Positions 18,102 through 26,397 of a stretch of 64,000 bases of DNA are shown in pieces. The DNA comes from Clostridium pascui (GTDB lineage Bacteria; Bacillota; Clostridia; Clostridiales; Clostridiaceae). Under the pieces are notes generated by a model. It did no database searches and had not been told where the DNA came from. It was given only the letters and a program-made list of their open reading frames with translations. The stretch is from the NCBI RefSeq assembly GCF_016908015.1, contig NZ_JAFBDB010000001.1, positions 248,001-312,000 of the forward strand, written 5' to 3'. Position numbers and translations under genes: made by a program. Every line of letters begins with the position of its first letter. The stretch's first letter is position 1.

Positions 18102-18365
18102 ATGGAAAATGATATAACAAATATTGTTCTTACAGATGAAAATGGCGAAGAAATAGAATTCGAGGTTATTACAAAATTAGATATTGAAGATAAAGAATAT
18201 GTAATTGTAGTGCCAAAAGATGAAGACACAGATGAAGCTGTAGCGCTTAGAATAGATAAAGATGAAGATGGAAACGATCTACTTGTTACAGTAGATGATG
18301 AAGACGAATTTGCTATTGTAGTAGAAGCTTATGAAACATTATTTGATGATGAAGATTTGAATTAA
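18102..18365 (+). CDS. DUF1292 domain-containing acidic protein
   Basis: A very acidic 87-residue protein. The core ITNIVLTDENGEEIEFEVIT and KEYVIVVPKDEDTDEAVALR is typical of DUF1292 (YrzB-like) proteins, found beside ruvX and fur in Firmicutes. No function is known. A longer frame begins with GTG at 18093, but that GTG is part of the AGAGGTG ribosome binding site, so ATG 18102 is the start. The stop codon lies inside the first copy of a 23-base tandem duplication, so the 3' end of the gene has been duplicated. Confidence 0.88.
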   Translation: MENDITNIVLTDENGEEIEFEVITKLDIEDKEYVIVVPKDEDTDEAVALRIDKDEDGNDLLVTVDDEDEFAIVVEAYETLFDDEDLN

Positions 18366-18404
18366 TATTTAAGGAAGAGCTGAATTAATACTTAAGGAAA
18401 AGCT
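18359..18404 (+). repeat. Tandem duplication of a 23-base unit across the DUF1292 stop codon
   Basis: Two adjacent copies, 18359-18381 and 18382-18404, of a unit beginning GAATTAATATTTAAGGAAGA differ at 2 positions. The first copy contains the DUF1292 stop codon, and the second overlaps the start of the terminator hairpin. Confidence 0.8.
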
Positions 18405-18425
18405 ATGTTCCAATACATAGCTTTT
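18398..18425 (+). terminator. Intrinsic terminator after DUF1292
   Basis: A 10-bp stem AAAAGCTATG/CATAGCTTTT with an 8-base loop. The 3' arm supplies four T, followed by AAAATTAT. Confidence 0.6.
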
Positions 18426-18496
18426 AAAATTATAATAAAGTATAGAAAATTAAGGCAAACACTAAAATATATGGGTTAATAAAGTGAGGTAATTTC

Positions 18497-18949
18497 ATGG
18501 CAAAGGTTCCTTATGAAGATGTGGAAAATTTAAAAAATGTTTTAAAAGAAAAAGGATATAAGCTTACTCCACAGAGAAGAGCTATTGTAGAAATTATAAT
18601 AAAGAATGAGGGTAGTCATTTAACTACTGAAGAAATATATAATTTAGTTAAAGATGAATGTCCTGAAATAGGACTCGCAACTGTATATAGAACAGTCATG
18701 CTTTTAGAAGAAATGGGTTTACTTTCAAAATTGGATTTAAATGATGGATGCAGCAGATATGAATTGATACATGAAGATGAAAATCATCAACATCATCATT
18801 TGATATGTAGAAATTGTGGTAAGGTCATAGAAGTGCAAGGAGACCTTTTGGAAGAATTAGAAGAGAATATAGAAAAAAAATATAATTTTAAGATAGAGGA
18901 TCATAGTGTGAAATTTTATGGATTATGTAATGAATGCTCAAGAAAATAA
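18497..18949 (+). CDS. Fur-family transcriptional regulator
   Basis: A 150-residue Fur/PerR/Zur-type repressor. The winged helix is YKLTPQRRAIVEIIIKNEGS with GLATVYRTVMLLEEMGLLSK as the recognition region. The dimerisation domain carries the regulatory metal site (HEDENHQHHHLICRNCG) and two CxxC structural zinc pairs, CRNC and CNEC. The unusually His-rich loop makes the sensed metal hard to decide (Fe, Zn or peroxide/PerR). In clostridia this locus is often annotated fur. GAGGTAA precedes the ATG. Its end overlaps a longer version of the RNase J frame, but the true rnj start lies 58 bases later. Confidence 0.9.
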   Translation: MAKVPYEDVENLKNVLKEKGYKLTPQRRAIVEIIIKNEGSHLTTEEIYNLVKDECPEIGLATVYRTVMLLEEMGLLSKLDLNDGCSRYELIHEDENHQHHHLICRNCGKVIEVQGDLLEELEENIEKKYNFKIEDHSVKFYGLCNECSRK

Positions 18950-19007
18950 AAAAACAATAGAAGATAAAAAACTAGTAGACAATAACAAAACACAAAGGAG
19001 GGATAAA

Positions 19008-20675
19008 ATGCGCAGAGAAAAAGAAAAGATAAAGATAATTCCGCTGGGTGGAATAAATGAAATTGGGAAAAACTTAACTGCTATAGAATATAAAAATGAT
19101 ATAATGGTTATAGATTGCGGTCTTAAGTTTCCAGATGAAGAAATGCTGGGAATAGATGTGGTTATACCTGATGTATCATATTTAATTAAAAACAAAGAGA
19201 GAGTTAGAGGAATATTTTTAACTCATGGCCATGAAGATCACATAGGCGCTCTTCCATATGTGTTAAGAGAGCTAAATGTACCTGTTTATGGAACAAAACT
19301 TACACTTGGAATAGTGGAAACGAAACTTAAAGAACACAACCTTTTAGGCTCTGTAGAGCTTAAGAGAATTAGTGCTAAAGATATAATAAGACTTACTAAT
19401 ATATCTGTAGAGTTTATAAGAACAAGTCATAGCATTGCAGACTCAGTAGCTATTGCAGTACATACTCCTATTGGTGTTGTTCTTCATACAGGAGATTTTA
19501 AAATAGATTTTACTCCGATTGATGGATGTGTAGCGGATTTAAATAGATTTGCAGAGCTTGGAAGAAAAGGCGTGCTACTTATGCTTGCTGATAGTACAAA
19601 TGTTGAGAGACCAGGATATACAATGTCTGAAAGCACAGTAGGGGAAGCCTTTGAAAGTATATTTTCTACAGCAAAGGGTAGAATAATAGTTGCTACTTTT
19701 GCTTCAAATATCCATAGAGTTCAACAAATAATGAATGCGGCAGATAAATATGGTAGAAAAGTTGCTGTTTCTGGAAGAAGTATGGAAAATATAGTTGAAG
19801 TTGCTAAGGAGCTTGGATACATTAATCCTCCTAAGGATATACTTATAGATATAGATTCCATAAATAAATATCCAAGTAACAAGATGGTAATAATAACCAC
19901 AGGTAGCCAAGGAGAGCCAATGGCTGCTTTATCAAGGATGGCTGCATCAGACCATAGAAAAGTAAATATAGTACCAGGAGACATGGTTATAATATCTGCT
20001 TCACCTATTCCAGGGAATGAAAAATTAATATCAAGAGTTATTAATCAGTTATTTAAAAAAGGGGCAGAGGTAATATATGAGGCTTTAGCGGACATTCATG
20101 TATCTGGTCATGCTTGCCAAGAAGAACTTAAATTAATGCATACTCTGGTAAAACCAAGATATTTCATGCCTGTTCATGGCGAATATAGACATTTGAAACA
20201 ACATTCAGAGCTAGCTCAAAAATTAGGTTTGTCAGCCAGTAGTGTGGTTATCCCAGAAAATGGTGATGTAATAGAAGTGAGCAGGGATGGCATAAGAAAA
20301 AATGGCATGGTAACTTCGGGTCAAGTATTTGTAGATGGTCTGGGAGTAGGAGATGTAGGTAATATTGTACTTAGAGATAGAAAACACTTATCTCAAGATG
20401 GAATACTTACAGTTGTAGTAACTATAGAAAAGGAATCTGGAAGTGTAATTGCAGGCCCAGATATCATTTCAAGAGGATTTGTATATGTACGAGAGTCAGA
20501 AGATTTAATGGAGCAAGCAAGAAATGTGGTTAAAGAAGCATTAAGACAATGTGAAGAAAAACATATTAAAGAATGGGCTGCCATTAAGTCTAGCATAAAA
20601 GATTCTCTTAGAGGATTCTTATATGAAAGAACTAAGAGAAAGCCTATGATACTTCCTATAATTATGGAAATCTAA
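19008..20675 (+). CDS. rnj: Ribonuclease J
   Basis: Metallo-beta-lactamase/beta-CASP ribonuclease with endonuclease and 5'-3' exonuclease activity in mRNA decay. The zinc ligands are in LTHGHEDHIGALPYVL, with further ligands at FIRTSHSIADSVA and VVLHTGDFKID. The beta-CASP region includes VSGRSMENIVEVAKELGY and IITTGSQGEPMAALSRMA, and the C-terminal part has HVSGHACQEELKLM and PVHGEYRHL. The longest frame starts at 18918 inside fur, but AAAGGAGGG lies 7 bases before ATG 19008, giving a 555-residue protein of normal length. It is the only RNase J gene visible and completes the alaS-fur-rnj cluster. Confidence 0.94.
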   Translation: MRREKEKIKIIPLGGINEIGKNLTAIEYKNDIMVIDCGLKFPDEEMLGIDVVIPDVSYLIKNKERVRGIFLTHGHEDHIGALPYVLRELNVPVYGTKLTLGIVETKLKEHNLLGSVELKRISAKDIIRLTNISVEFIRTSHSIADSVAIAVHTPIGVVLHTGDFKIDFTPIDGCVADLNRFAELGRKGVLLMLADSTNVERPGYTMSESTVGEAFESIFSTAKGRIIVATFASNIHRVQQIMNAADKYGRKVAVSGRSMENIVEVAKELGYINPPKDILIDIDSINKYPSNKMVIITTGSQGEPMAALSRMAASDHRKVNIVPGDMVIISASPIPGNEKLISRVINQLFKKGAEVIYEALADIHVSGHACQEELKLMHTLVKPRYFMPVHGEYRHLKQHSELAQKLGLSASSVVIPENGDVIEVSRDGIRKNGMVTSGQVFVDGLGVGDVGNIVLRDRKHLSQDGILTVVVTIEKESGSVIAGPDIISRGFVYVRESEDLMEQARNVVKEALRQCEEKHIKEWAAIKSSIKDSLRGFLYERTKRKPMILPIIMEI

Positions 20676-20746
20676 ATTATTCAATTATTGAATGAAGAGT
20701 CAAATCAAAGTTTAAATGTCGAAATAGCAGAAATACTTTACATAAG

Positions 20747-20775
20747 TTGACTTTTTATTACTATACTATTAAAAT
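20747..20775 (+). promoter_or_regulatory. Candidate sigma-A promoter before typA
   Basis: TTGACT at 20747-20752 and TAAAAT at 20770-20775 with a 17-base spacer. Transcripts starting here near 20782 would run into the terminator-like hairpin at 20791 almost at once. Confidence 0.55.
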
Positions 20776-20790
20776 AGATATGTTGGAGAT

Positions 20791-20820
20791 ATTGGATACT
20801 TAAGTGTATCCAATTTTTTT
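20791..20820 (+). terminator. Terminator or attenuator in the typA leader
   Basis: A perfect 9-bp stem ATTGGATAC/GTATCCAAT, a 6-base loop and seven T. It may end rnj transcripts or attenuate those from the promoter at 20747. It sits 38 bases before typA. Confidence 0.75.
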
Positions 20821-20858
20821 GAAAAAAAAATTTAAGAAGATATATTGGGGGAAAATAT

Positions 20859-22682
20859 ATGAAAATATTTACTAGAAATGATATAAGAAATATAGCAATA
20901 ATTGCTCACGTTGACCATGGTAAAACTACTTTGGTAGATGCAATGCTTAAGCAGAGCCATGTTTTCAGAGAAAATGAAAAGGTTCAAGAAAGAGTAATGG
21001 ATTCAAATGACCTTGAAAAAGAAAGAGGTATAACTATCTTATCAAAGAATACTTCAGTAAATTACAATGGTACTAAGATAAATATAGTTGATACTCCAGG
21101 ACATGCGGATTTCGGTGGAGAAGTTGAGCGTGTACTTAAAATGGTAGATAGCGTTCTTTTAGTTGTTGACTCTTATGAAGGAGCTATGCCTCAAACAAAG
21201 TTTGTACTTAAAAAGGCCCTAGAACTAAATCTTCAGCCTCTAGTTGTTATTAACAAAATAGATAAACCTAATGGTAGACCTGAAGAAGTGTTAGATGAAA
21301 TTTTTGATTTATTCGTAGAGCTAGGAGCAAATGATGATCAGTTAGATTTCCCTGTAGTTTATTGTTCTGCAAGACAAGGAATAGCTAAGAAGGAAATGGA
21401 AGATGAAAGTACAAATATGGAGCCTTTATTTGATGCTATAATTAAAAATGTAAAAGCACCAGAAGGTTATATAGATGAGCCTCTTCAAATGCTTGTAACT
21501 ACAATAGATTCCAGTGAATATGTTGGAAGAATAGGTATAGGAAAAATAGAAAGAGGAGCTATAAAGAAAAATCAAACAGTAGCACTTATAAGAAAAGATG
21601 GAAAAGTTGAAAATGTTAGAGTAAGCAGTCTTTATGTTTATAGTGGACTTAAGAGAGAAGAAACAGATGAAGCTATGCTTGGAGATATAGTTGCTATTGC
21701 AGGTATTGCTGACATAAATATAGGGGAAACTGTTGCGGATGTAACTAGACCTGAAGCAATTCCATTCGTAGAAATAGATGAACCAACTCTTAGCATGTAC
21801 TTTATGGTTAATGATTCTCCTTTTGCAGGTCAAGATGGAGAGTTTGTAACTTCTAGACATTTAAGAGATAGACTTATGAAAGAAATCGAAACTAATGTAA
21901 GTTTAAGAGTGGAAGAAACAGATACTGCAGAGTCATTTAAAGTAAGTGGAAGAGGAGAACTTCACTTATCTATACTTATAGAAACAATGAGAAGAGAAGG
22001 ATATGAGTTCCAGGTTTCTAAGCCAACAGTAATATTTAAAGAAATGGATGGCAAAAAAGTGGAGCCTATAGAATACTTAACTATTGACGTACCTGAAGAA
22101 TTTATGGGTGTTGTTATGGAAAAGCTAGGACCTAGAAAAGCAGAAATGGTAAATATGACTTCTGCCGTAAATGGATATACAAGACTTGAGTTTAAGATAC
22201 CAGCTAGAGGACTTATAGGATTTAGAAATGAATTCATGACAGATACAAAAGGTAATGGAATAATGAATCACGTTTTCGATAGCTTCGAGCCTTATAAGGG
22301 AGATATAGCTGAAAGATCAAGAGGATCACTTACAGTATTTGAAACAGGTACAGCAATAACTTATGGACTTTTCAATGCTCAAGAAAGAGGAACTTTATTT
22401 ATAGGACCAGGAACAGATGTTTATGCTGGAATGATTGCAGGACAATGTTCTAGAGCTGAAGATATTGATGTAAATGTATGTAAGAAAAAACATCTATCAA
22501 ACACTAGATCTTCAGGATCCGATGATGCTTTAAAACTAACTCCTATAGTACCTATGTCATTAGAGCAGTGTTTAGAATTTATAGCTTCTGATGAACTTGT
22601 TGAAGTTACTCCTAAAACTGTAAGAATGAGAAAGAAAATACTAAATTCTGAACAAAGAAAGAGAGCAGCAAGAAAAGGTTAA
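20859..22682 (+). CDS. typA: Ribosome-associated translational GTPase TypA/BipA
   Basis: GTPase of the EF-G/LepA class that associates with ribosomes and aids 50S assembly, especially in cold or stress. It has 607 residues. G1 is [20 protein letters not shown], the switch I segment is [14 protein letters not shown]3 is [19 protein letters not shown], and G4 is [16 protein letters not shown]. The C-terminal domain is BipA-specific ([19 protein letters not shown] and [20 protein letters not shown]). GGGGG precedes the ATG. It begins the typA-mltG-trmR-trhP-udk run, with only 17 bases to mltG. Confidence 0.95.
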   Translation: MKIFTRNDIRNIAIIAHVDHGKTTLVDAMLKQSHVFRENEKVQERVMDSNDLEKERGITILSKNTSVNYNGTKINIVDTPGHADFGGEVERVLKMVDSVLLVVDSYEGAMPQTKFVLKKALELNLQPLVVINKIDKPNGRPEEVLDEIFDLFVELGANDDQLDFPVVYCSARQGIAKKEMEDESTNMEPLFDAIIKNVKAPEGYIDEPLQMLVTTIDSSEYVGRIGIGKIERGAIKKNQTVALIRKDGKVENVRVSSLYVYSGLKREETDEAMLGDIVAIAGIADINIGETVADVTRPEAIPFVEIDEPTLSMYFMVNDSPFAGQDGEFVTSRHLRDRLMKEIETNVSLRVEETDTAESFKVSGRGELHLSILIETMRREGYEFQVSKPTVIFKEMDGKKVEPIEYLTIDVPEEFMGVVMEKLGPRKAEMVNMTSAVNGYTRLEFKIPARGLIGFRNEFMTDTKGNGIMNHVFDSFEPYKGDIAERSRGSLTVFETGTAITYGLFNAQERGTLFIGPGTDVYAGMIAGQCSRAEDIDVNVCKKKHLSNTRSSGSDDALKLTPIVPMSLEQCLEFIASDELVEVTPKTVRMRKKILNSEQRKRAARKG

Positions 22683-22699
22683 GTTACTCTGGAGGAATT

Positions 22700-23710
22700 A
22701 TGAAAAAGAAGTTAACTTTTTTAATTATAACTTTATTAATTTTAATTAGTGCTTCAGCATATTTTATAATTTACTATAACAATACTGTTAACCATCCTTT
22801 TACTCAAAAGGATGGTAATATAGAAGTAACTGTAGAGAAAGGGGATAGCTTATATAAAATATTATCTGAATTATATAATGATAAGGAAATAAAAAATCAG
22901 TATATAATAAAACATTATATAAAAAGAGCTGATCTTCCTGTATCTATAAAGCAAGGCAGTTATGAATTTAACTCGGATATTTCATTAACAGATTTTGTGG
23001 AGGCCTTAAATAAGGGAACTCATAATAAAAGCCTTGTAAAATTAACTATTCCAGAAGGATTTAATATTGATCTTATAGCAAATATTATTCAGGAAAAGGG
23101 ACTTTTAACCAAAGAGGAATTTATAGCTGCAGTGAAAAAGTACCCCTTGCCTGAGTTTGTAAAGAGTAATTCTAAGAAAAAATATGCTTTAGAAGGATAT
23201 CTTTATCCTGATACCTACGAATTTTTAAAGGGAAGTAAAGCAGAAGATATAATAGGAACTATGATTAAAAGATTTGAAGAAGTATTTAGGGATATAAGTA
23301 AAGATAGTAAACTCACAAAAGACGATATAGATAAAATAGTAACTGTAGCATCTATGGTAGAAAAAGAAGCTGGAGTAAACGAAAAAGGTAAAGTTGCTTC
23401 TGTTTTTTACAATAGAATAGAGAAGCAAATGAAAATGCAGTCTTGCGCTACAGTACTTTATGCTTTAGGTAAACATAAAGATAAACTTTATTATAAAGAC
23501 TTAGAAGTTAAATCTCCTTATAACACTTATATCAATGATGGATTGCCACCAGGACCAATAGCAAGTCCTAGCAAGGAATCAATAAATGCTGCTTTAAATC
23601 CAGATAAAACAGATTACTTGTTTTTTGTATCATATAATGATGGTACACACTTTTTTACAAAAGATTATCAAGAGTTTTTAAAAGTCAAAGAAAAGACCCA
23701 AGGCTTTTAG
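22700..23710 (+). CDS. mltG: Endolytic peptidoglycan transglycosylase MltG
   Basis: Membrane-anchored lytic transglycosylase of the YceG family (336 residues) that cleaves nascent glycan strands and sets their length. An N-terminal membrane segment (LTFLIITLLILISASAYFII) is followed by a LysM-like region (VTVEKGDSLYKILSELYND). The catalytic Glu is in ASMVEKEAGVNEKGKVASVF, and the family block SPYNTYINDGLPPGPIASPS follows. The ribosome binding site is GGAGG 6 bases before the ATG. In Bacillus the same neighbours (yrrL-yrrM-yrrN/O-udk) occur, which supports the assignment. Confidence 0.93.
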   Translation: MKKKLTFLIITLLILISASAYFIIYYNNTVNHPFTQKDGNIEVTVEKGDSLYKILSELYNDKEIKNQYIIKHYIKRADLPVSIKQGSYEFNSDISLTDFVEALNKGTHNKSLVKLTIPEGFNIDLIANIIQEKGLLTKEEFIAAVKKYPLPEFVKSNSKKKYALEGYLYPDTYEFLKGSKAEDIIGTMIKRFEEVFRDISKDSKLTKDDIDKIVTVASMVEKEAGVNEKGKVASVFYNRIEKQMKMQSCATVLYALGKHKDKLYYKDLEVKSPYNTYINDGLPPGPIASPSKESINAALNPDKTDYLFFVSYNDGTHFFTKDYQEFLKVKEKTQGF

Positions 23711-23723
23711 GTAGGAGGTTATA

Positions 23724-24377
23724 ATGAGCACAATTGCCTATGATTATATGGAGGAGTTTATAAGAAGTCTCATAAAGGGAAATAATGAAAAGCTTGATGC
23801 TTTAGAAAAATATGCTAGAGATAATTCAGTGCCTATTATACATAAGGAAGTAGGAAGATTTTTAGAGCTTATGATAGATATAAAAAAGCCTCTAAGAATA
23901 CTAGAATTAGGAACGGCTATAGGATATTCATCTATACTTATGGCAAGTGTTTCTAAGGGTGACTTCCATATAGATACTATTGAAAGAGATGCTGAAATGA
24001 TAAAACAGGCTAAAGAAAATATAGAAAACTTTGGTTTTAAAGAAAATATAGATATTTTAGAAGGAGACTGCTTAGAAATTCTAGAAAAATTAGAAGAAAA
24101 ATATGATTTAATTTTTATGGATGCAGGTAAGGGCCATTATAACCATTTTTTACCTCATTGTTTAAGGCTTTTAAATAAAGAAGGTATAATAGTAGCAGAT
24201 AATGTGTTATTTAGAGGAATGGTAGCCTCTGACGAACTGGTAAAGAGAAGAAAAATTACAATAGTAAAACGTATGAGGGAATTTTTAAATATGGTTTCTG
24301 AAGATGATTTTATAACATCAGTTATTCCTATGGGAGATGGGGTAGCAGTTATAAAAAGGAGGTTTGAAAATGAATAA
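23724..24377 (+). CDS. trmR: O-methyltransferase, probable tRNA 5-hydroxyuridine methyltransferase TrmR
   Basis: A SAM-dependent class I methyltransferase of 217 residues. The SAM motif is ILELGTAIGYSSILMASVSK, followed by DTIERDAEMIKQAKENI and DLIFMDAGKGHYNHFLPHCL with metal-binding acidic residues, then ADNVLFRGMVASDE. In Bacillus, YrrM/TrmR methylates 5-hydroxyuridine at tRNA position 34 to 5-methoxyuridine. Here it directly precedes a U32 peptidase-type gene that in Bacillus makes the hydroxyuridine substrate, so the same role is likely. The start has AGGAGG. The 3' end overlaps the next gene by 8 bases. Confidence 0.87.
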   Translation: MSTIAYDYMEEFIRSLIKGNNEKLDALEKYARDNSVPIIHKEVGRFLELMIDIKKPLRILELGTAIGYSSILMASVSKGDFHIDTIERDAEMIKQAKENIENFGFKENIDILEGDCLEILEKLEEKYDLIFMDAGKGHYNHFLPHCLRLLNKEGIIVADNVLFRGMVASDELVKRRKITIVKRMREFLNMVSEDDFITSVIPMGDGVAVIKRRFENE

Positions 24378-25587
24378 ACCAGAAATACTTGCGCCAGCAG
24401 GAAGTTTGGAAAAGTTAAAAACCGCTATAACATTTGGTGCAGATGCAGTATATTTAGGTGGAAGTAAGCTTAATCTAAGAGCCTTTGCAAATAATTTTAG
24501 TGATGATGAGTTAAAAGAAGGAATAGAGTTTGCACATACAAGAGGGAAAAGAGTATATGTTACAGTAAATGTAATTCCGCATAATGAAGACTTAGATGGA
24601 TTAGAAGAATATTTAGTTAATTTATACAATATAGGTGTAGATGCTATAATTGTTTCAGACCCAGGTATTATAATGACAGCAAGGGAAGTAGCGCCTAATT
24701 TAGAAATACATTTAAGTACTCAGGCAAACAATGTAAACTATAAATCAGCTACTTTTTGGTATAAACAAGGAGTAAAGAGAATAGTGCTAGCAAGGGAATT
24801 ATCTCTTGAAGAAATAAAAGGAGTTAGAGAAAACATACCAGAGGATTGTGACTTAGAAGCCTTTGTACATGGCTCTATGTGCATGTCTTATTCAGGAAGA
24901 TGTTTAATATCTAACTACATGACTGGTAGAGATTCTAATAGAGGTGAGTGCGCTCAGCCTTGCAGATATAAGTATTTTTTAGTAGAAGAAAAAAGACCAA
25001 ATCAATATTTTCCAATAGTAGAAGATGACAAAGGTACTTATTTATTAAACTCTAAGGATTTATGTATGATAAAATACATACCAGAGCTTGTAGAGTCTGG
25101 AATAAATTCCTTTAAAATTGAAGGAAGAATGAAGAGCTCTTATTATGTAGCTTCTGTAGTAAAATCCTATAGAGAAGCTTTAGATAGTTACATGGAAAAT
25201 CCTGAAAAGTACAAGTTCAAGGAAGAATGGATGGATAATCTCTTAAAGACAAGTCATAGGGATTATTATACAGGCTTCTACTTTGGTGATAAGGATAGCC
25301 AAATATACGAAAATTCATCCTATATAAGGGATTATGATATAGTAGGGATAGTAAGAGATTACGATGAAAATAGTAATACAGCAACTATAGAACAAAGAAA
25401 TAAGATATTTGAAGGGGATACTGTAGAGATTTTAAGACCTACAGGAGCAAATTTTAAAATAAAGCTTCAAGACTTGACTAATAAAGATGGAGAAAAGATA
25501 GATTCTACCCCAGTAGCACAGATGATTTATAAAGCAAAGGTTAATGAAGTTCTAGAAAAAGATTATATGCTCATTAAACAAAAGTAA
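24370..25587 (+). CDS. trhP: U32-family protein, probable tRNA hydroxylation protein TrhP
   Basis: A 406-residue member of peptidase family U32, whose bacterial members are now known to act in tRNA or rRNA hydroxylation rather than proteolysis. It begins MNKPEILAPAGSLEKLKTAI and contains GADAVYLGGSKLNLRAFANN, the U32 signature ESGINSFKIEGRMKSSYYVA and the cysteines of the Fe-S site in GSMCMSYSGRCLISNYM and GECAQPCRYKY. TrhP makes 5-hydroxyuridine at tRNA position 34 from prephenate-derived chemistry, and TrmR next door methylates it. The AGG of the ribosome binding site lies inside trmR, with ATG 24370 chosen over TTG 24364. Confidence 0.87.
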   Translation: MNKPEILAPAGSLEKLKTAITFGADAVYLGGSKLNLRAFANNFSDDELKEGIEFAHTRGKRVYVTVNVIPHNEDLDGLEEYLVNLYNIGVDAIIVSDPGIIMTAREVAPNLEIHLSTQANNVNYKSATFWYKQGVKRIVLARELSLEEIKGVRENIPEDCDLEAFVHGSMCMSYSGRCLISNYMTGRDSNRGECAQPCRYKYFLVEEKRPNQYFPIVEDDKGTYLLNSKDLCMIKYIPELVESGINSFKIEGRMKSSYYVASVVKSYREALDSYMENPEKYKFKEEWMDNLLKTSHRDYYTGFYFGDKDSQIYENSSYIRDYDIVGIVRDYDENSNTATIEQRNKIFEGDTVEILRPTGANFKIKLQDLTNKDGEKIDSTPVAQMIYKAKVNEVLEKDYMLIKQK

Positions 25588-25620
25588 TATTTAAATTTAT
25601 ATCTAAGGGGAGAAAATAAT

Positions 25621-26250
25621 ATGAAGCGTCCAGTTTTAATAGGGATTACAGGTGGTACTGGATCAGGTAAAAGTACTATTGCAAGAGAAATATGCAAAAA
25701 ATTTCCTGACAATTGCATGGTTATGATACAGCAGGATTCATATTATAAAGATCAAAGTAAGCTTTCTTTTGAAGAAAGAATAAAAACCAATTATGATCAT
25801 CCAGATGCTTTTGATACGTCTTTATTGGTAAAACATTTAAAATCTATTATGCTAGGAGAGAATATAGAAAAACCTATATATGATTTTGAAGCGCATAATA
25901 GAAAAAAGGAAACTGTTAAAGTTGAACCAAGAGACATAGTAATAGTAGAAGGCATACTTGTATTACAAGAACCAACTGTAAGGGAACTTTTAGATATTAA
26001 GATATACGTTGATACTGATGCAGATGTAAGAATTATAAGAAGACTTTTGAGAGATATTAAAGAAAGAGGAAGGACACTTGATTCTGTAATAAATCAATAC
26101 TTAAACGTAGTAAGACCGATGCATATGCAATTTATTGAACCAAGCAAAAGATATGCTGATATAATAATACCAGAAGGCGGACAGAATAAAGTGGCTATAG
26201 ATGTGATTGTAGGAAATATAAGGCAGCTTCTTCTAAATAATGAAAACTGA
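25621..26250 (+). CDS. udk: Uridine kinase
   Basis: Phosphorylates uridine and cytidine to UMP and CMP in pyrimidine salvage (209 residues). The P-loop is [54 protein letters not shown] and [15 protein letters not shown] are typical of the Udk family, with [18 protein letters not shown] as the lid. GGGGAG lies upstream of the ATG. It closes the typA-udk operon at a strong terminator. The greA gene, next in Bacillus, is absent here. Confidence 0.95.
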   Translation: MKRPVLIGITGGTGSGKSTIAREICKKFPDNCMVMIQQDSYYKDQSKLSFEERIKTNYDHPDAFDTSLLVKHLKSIMLGENIEKPIYDFEAHNRKKETVKVEPRDIVIVEGILVLQEPTVRELLDIKIYVDTDADVRIIRRLLRDIKERGRTLDSVINQYLNVVRPMHMQFIEPSKRYADIIIPEGGQNKVAIDVIVGNIRQLLLNNEN

Positions 26251-26269
26251 TTTGAAAAAGATATTAAAT

Positions 26270-26317
26270 AAAAGGTATATAAAGCTCTAAATAATAGCAG
26301 CTTTGTATACCTTTTTT
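26270..26317 (+). terminator. Intrinsic terminator after udk
   Basis: A long imperfect stem, AAAGGTATA...AAGCT with AGCTTTGTATACCTTT, ending in six T. Confidence 0.85.
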
Positions 26318-26397
26318 GTGCTTGGTATAAAAGGCGCTGCGTTGGATATAATAGGAGTTAAAATTAATTTTTATTATAACTTGCAGGAGGTGGTAGC

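Noticed and set aside
21426-21860. A 144-codon minus-strand frame inside typA
   Set aside because: Tyr/Ser/Phe-rich antisense shadow of a well-conserved GTPase; no promoter or ribosome binding site.
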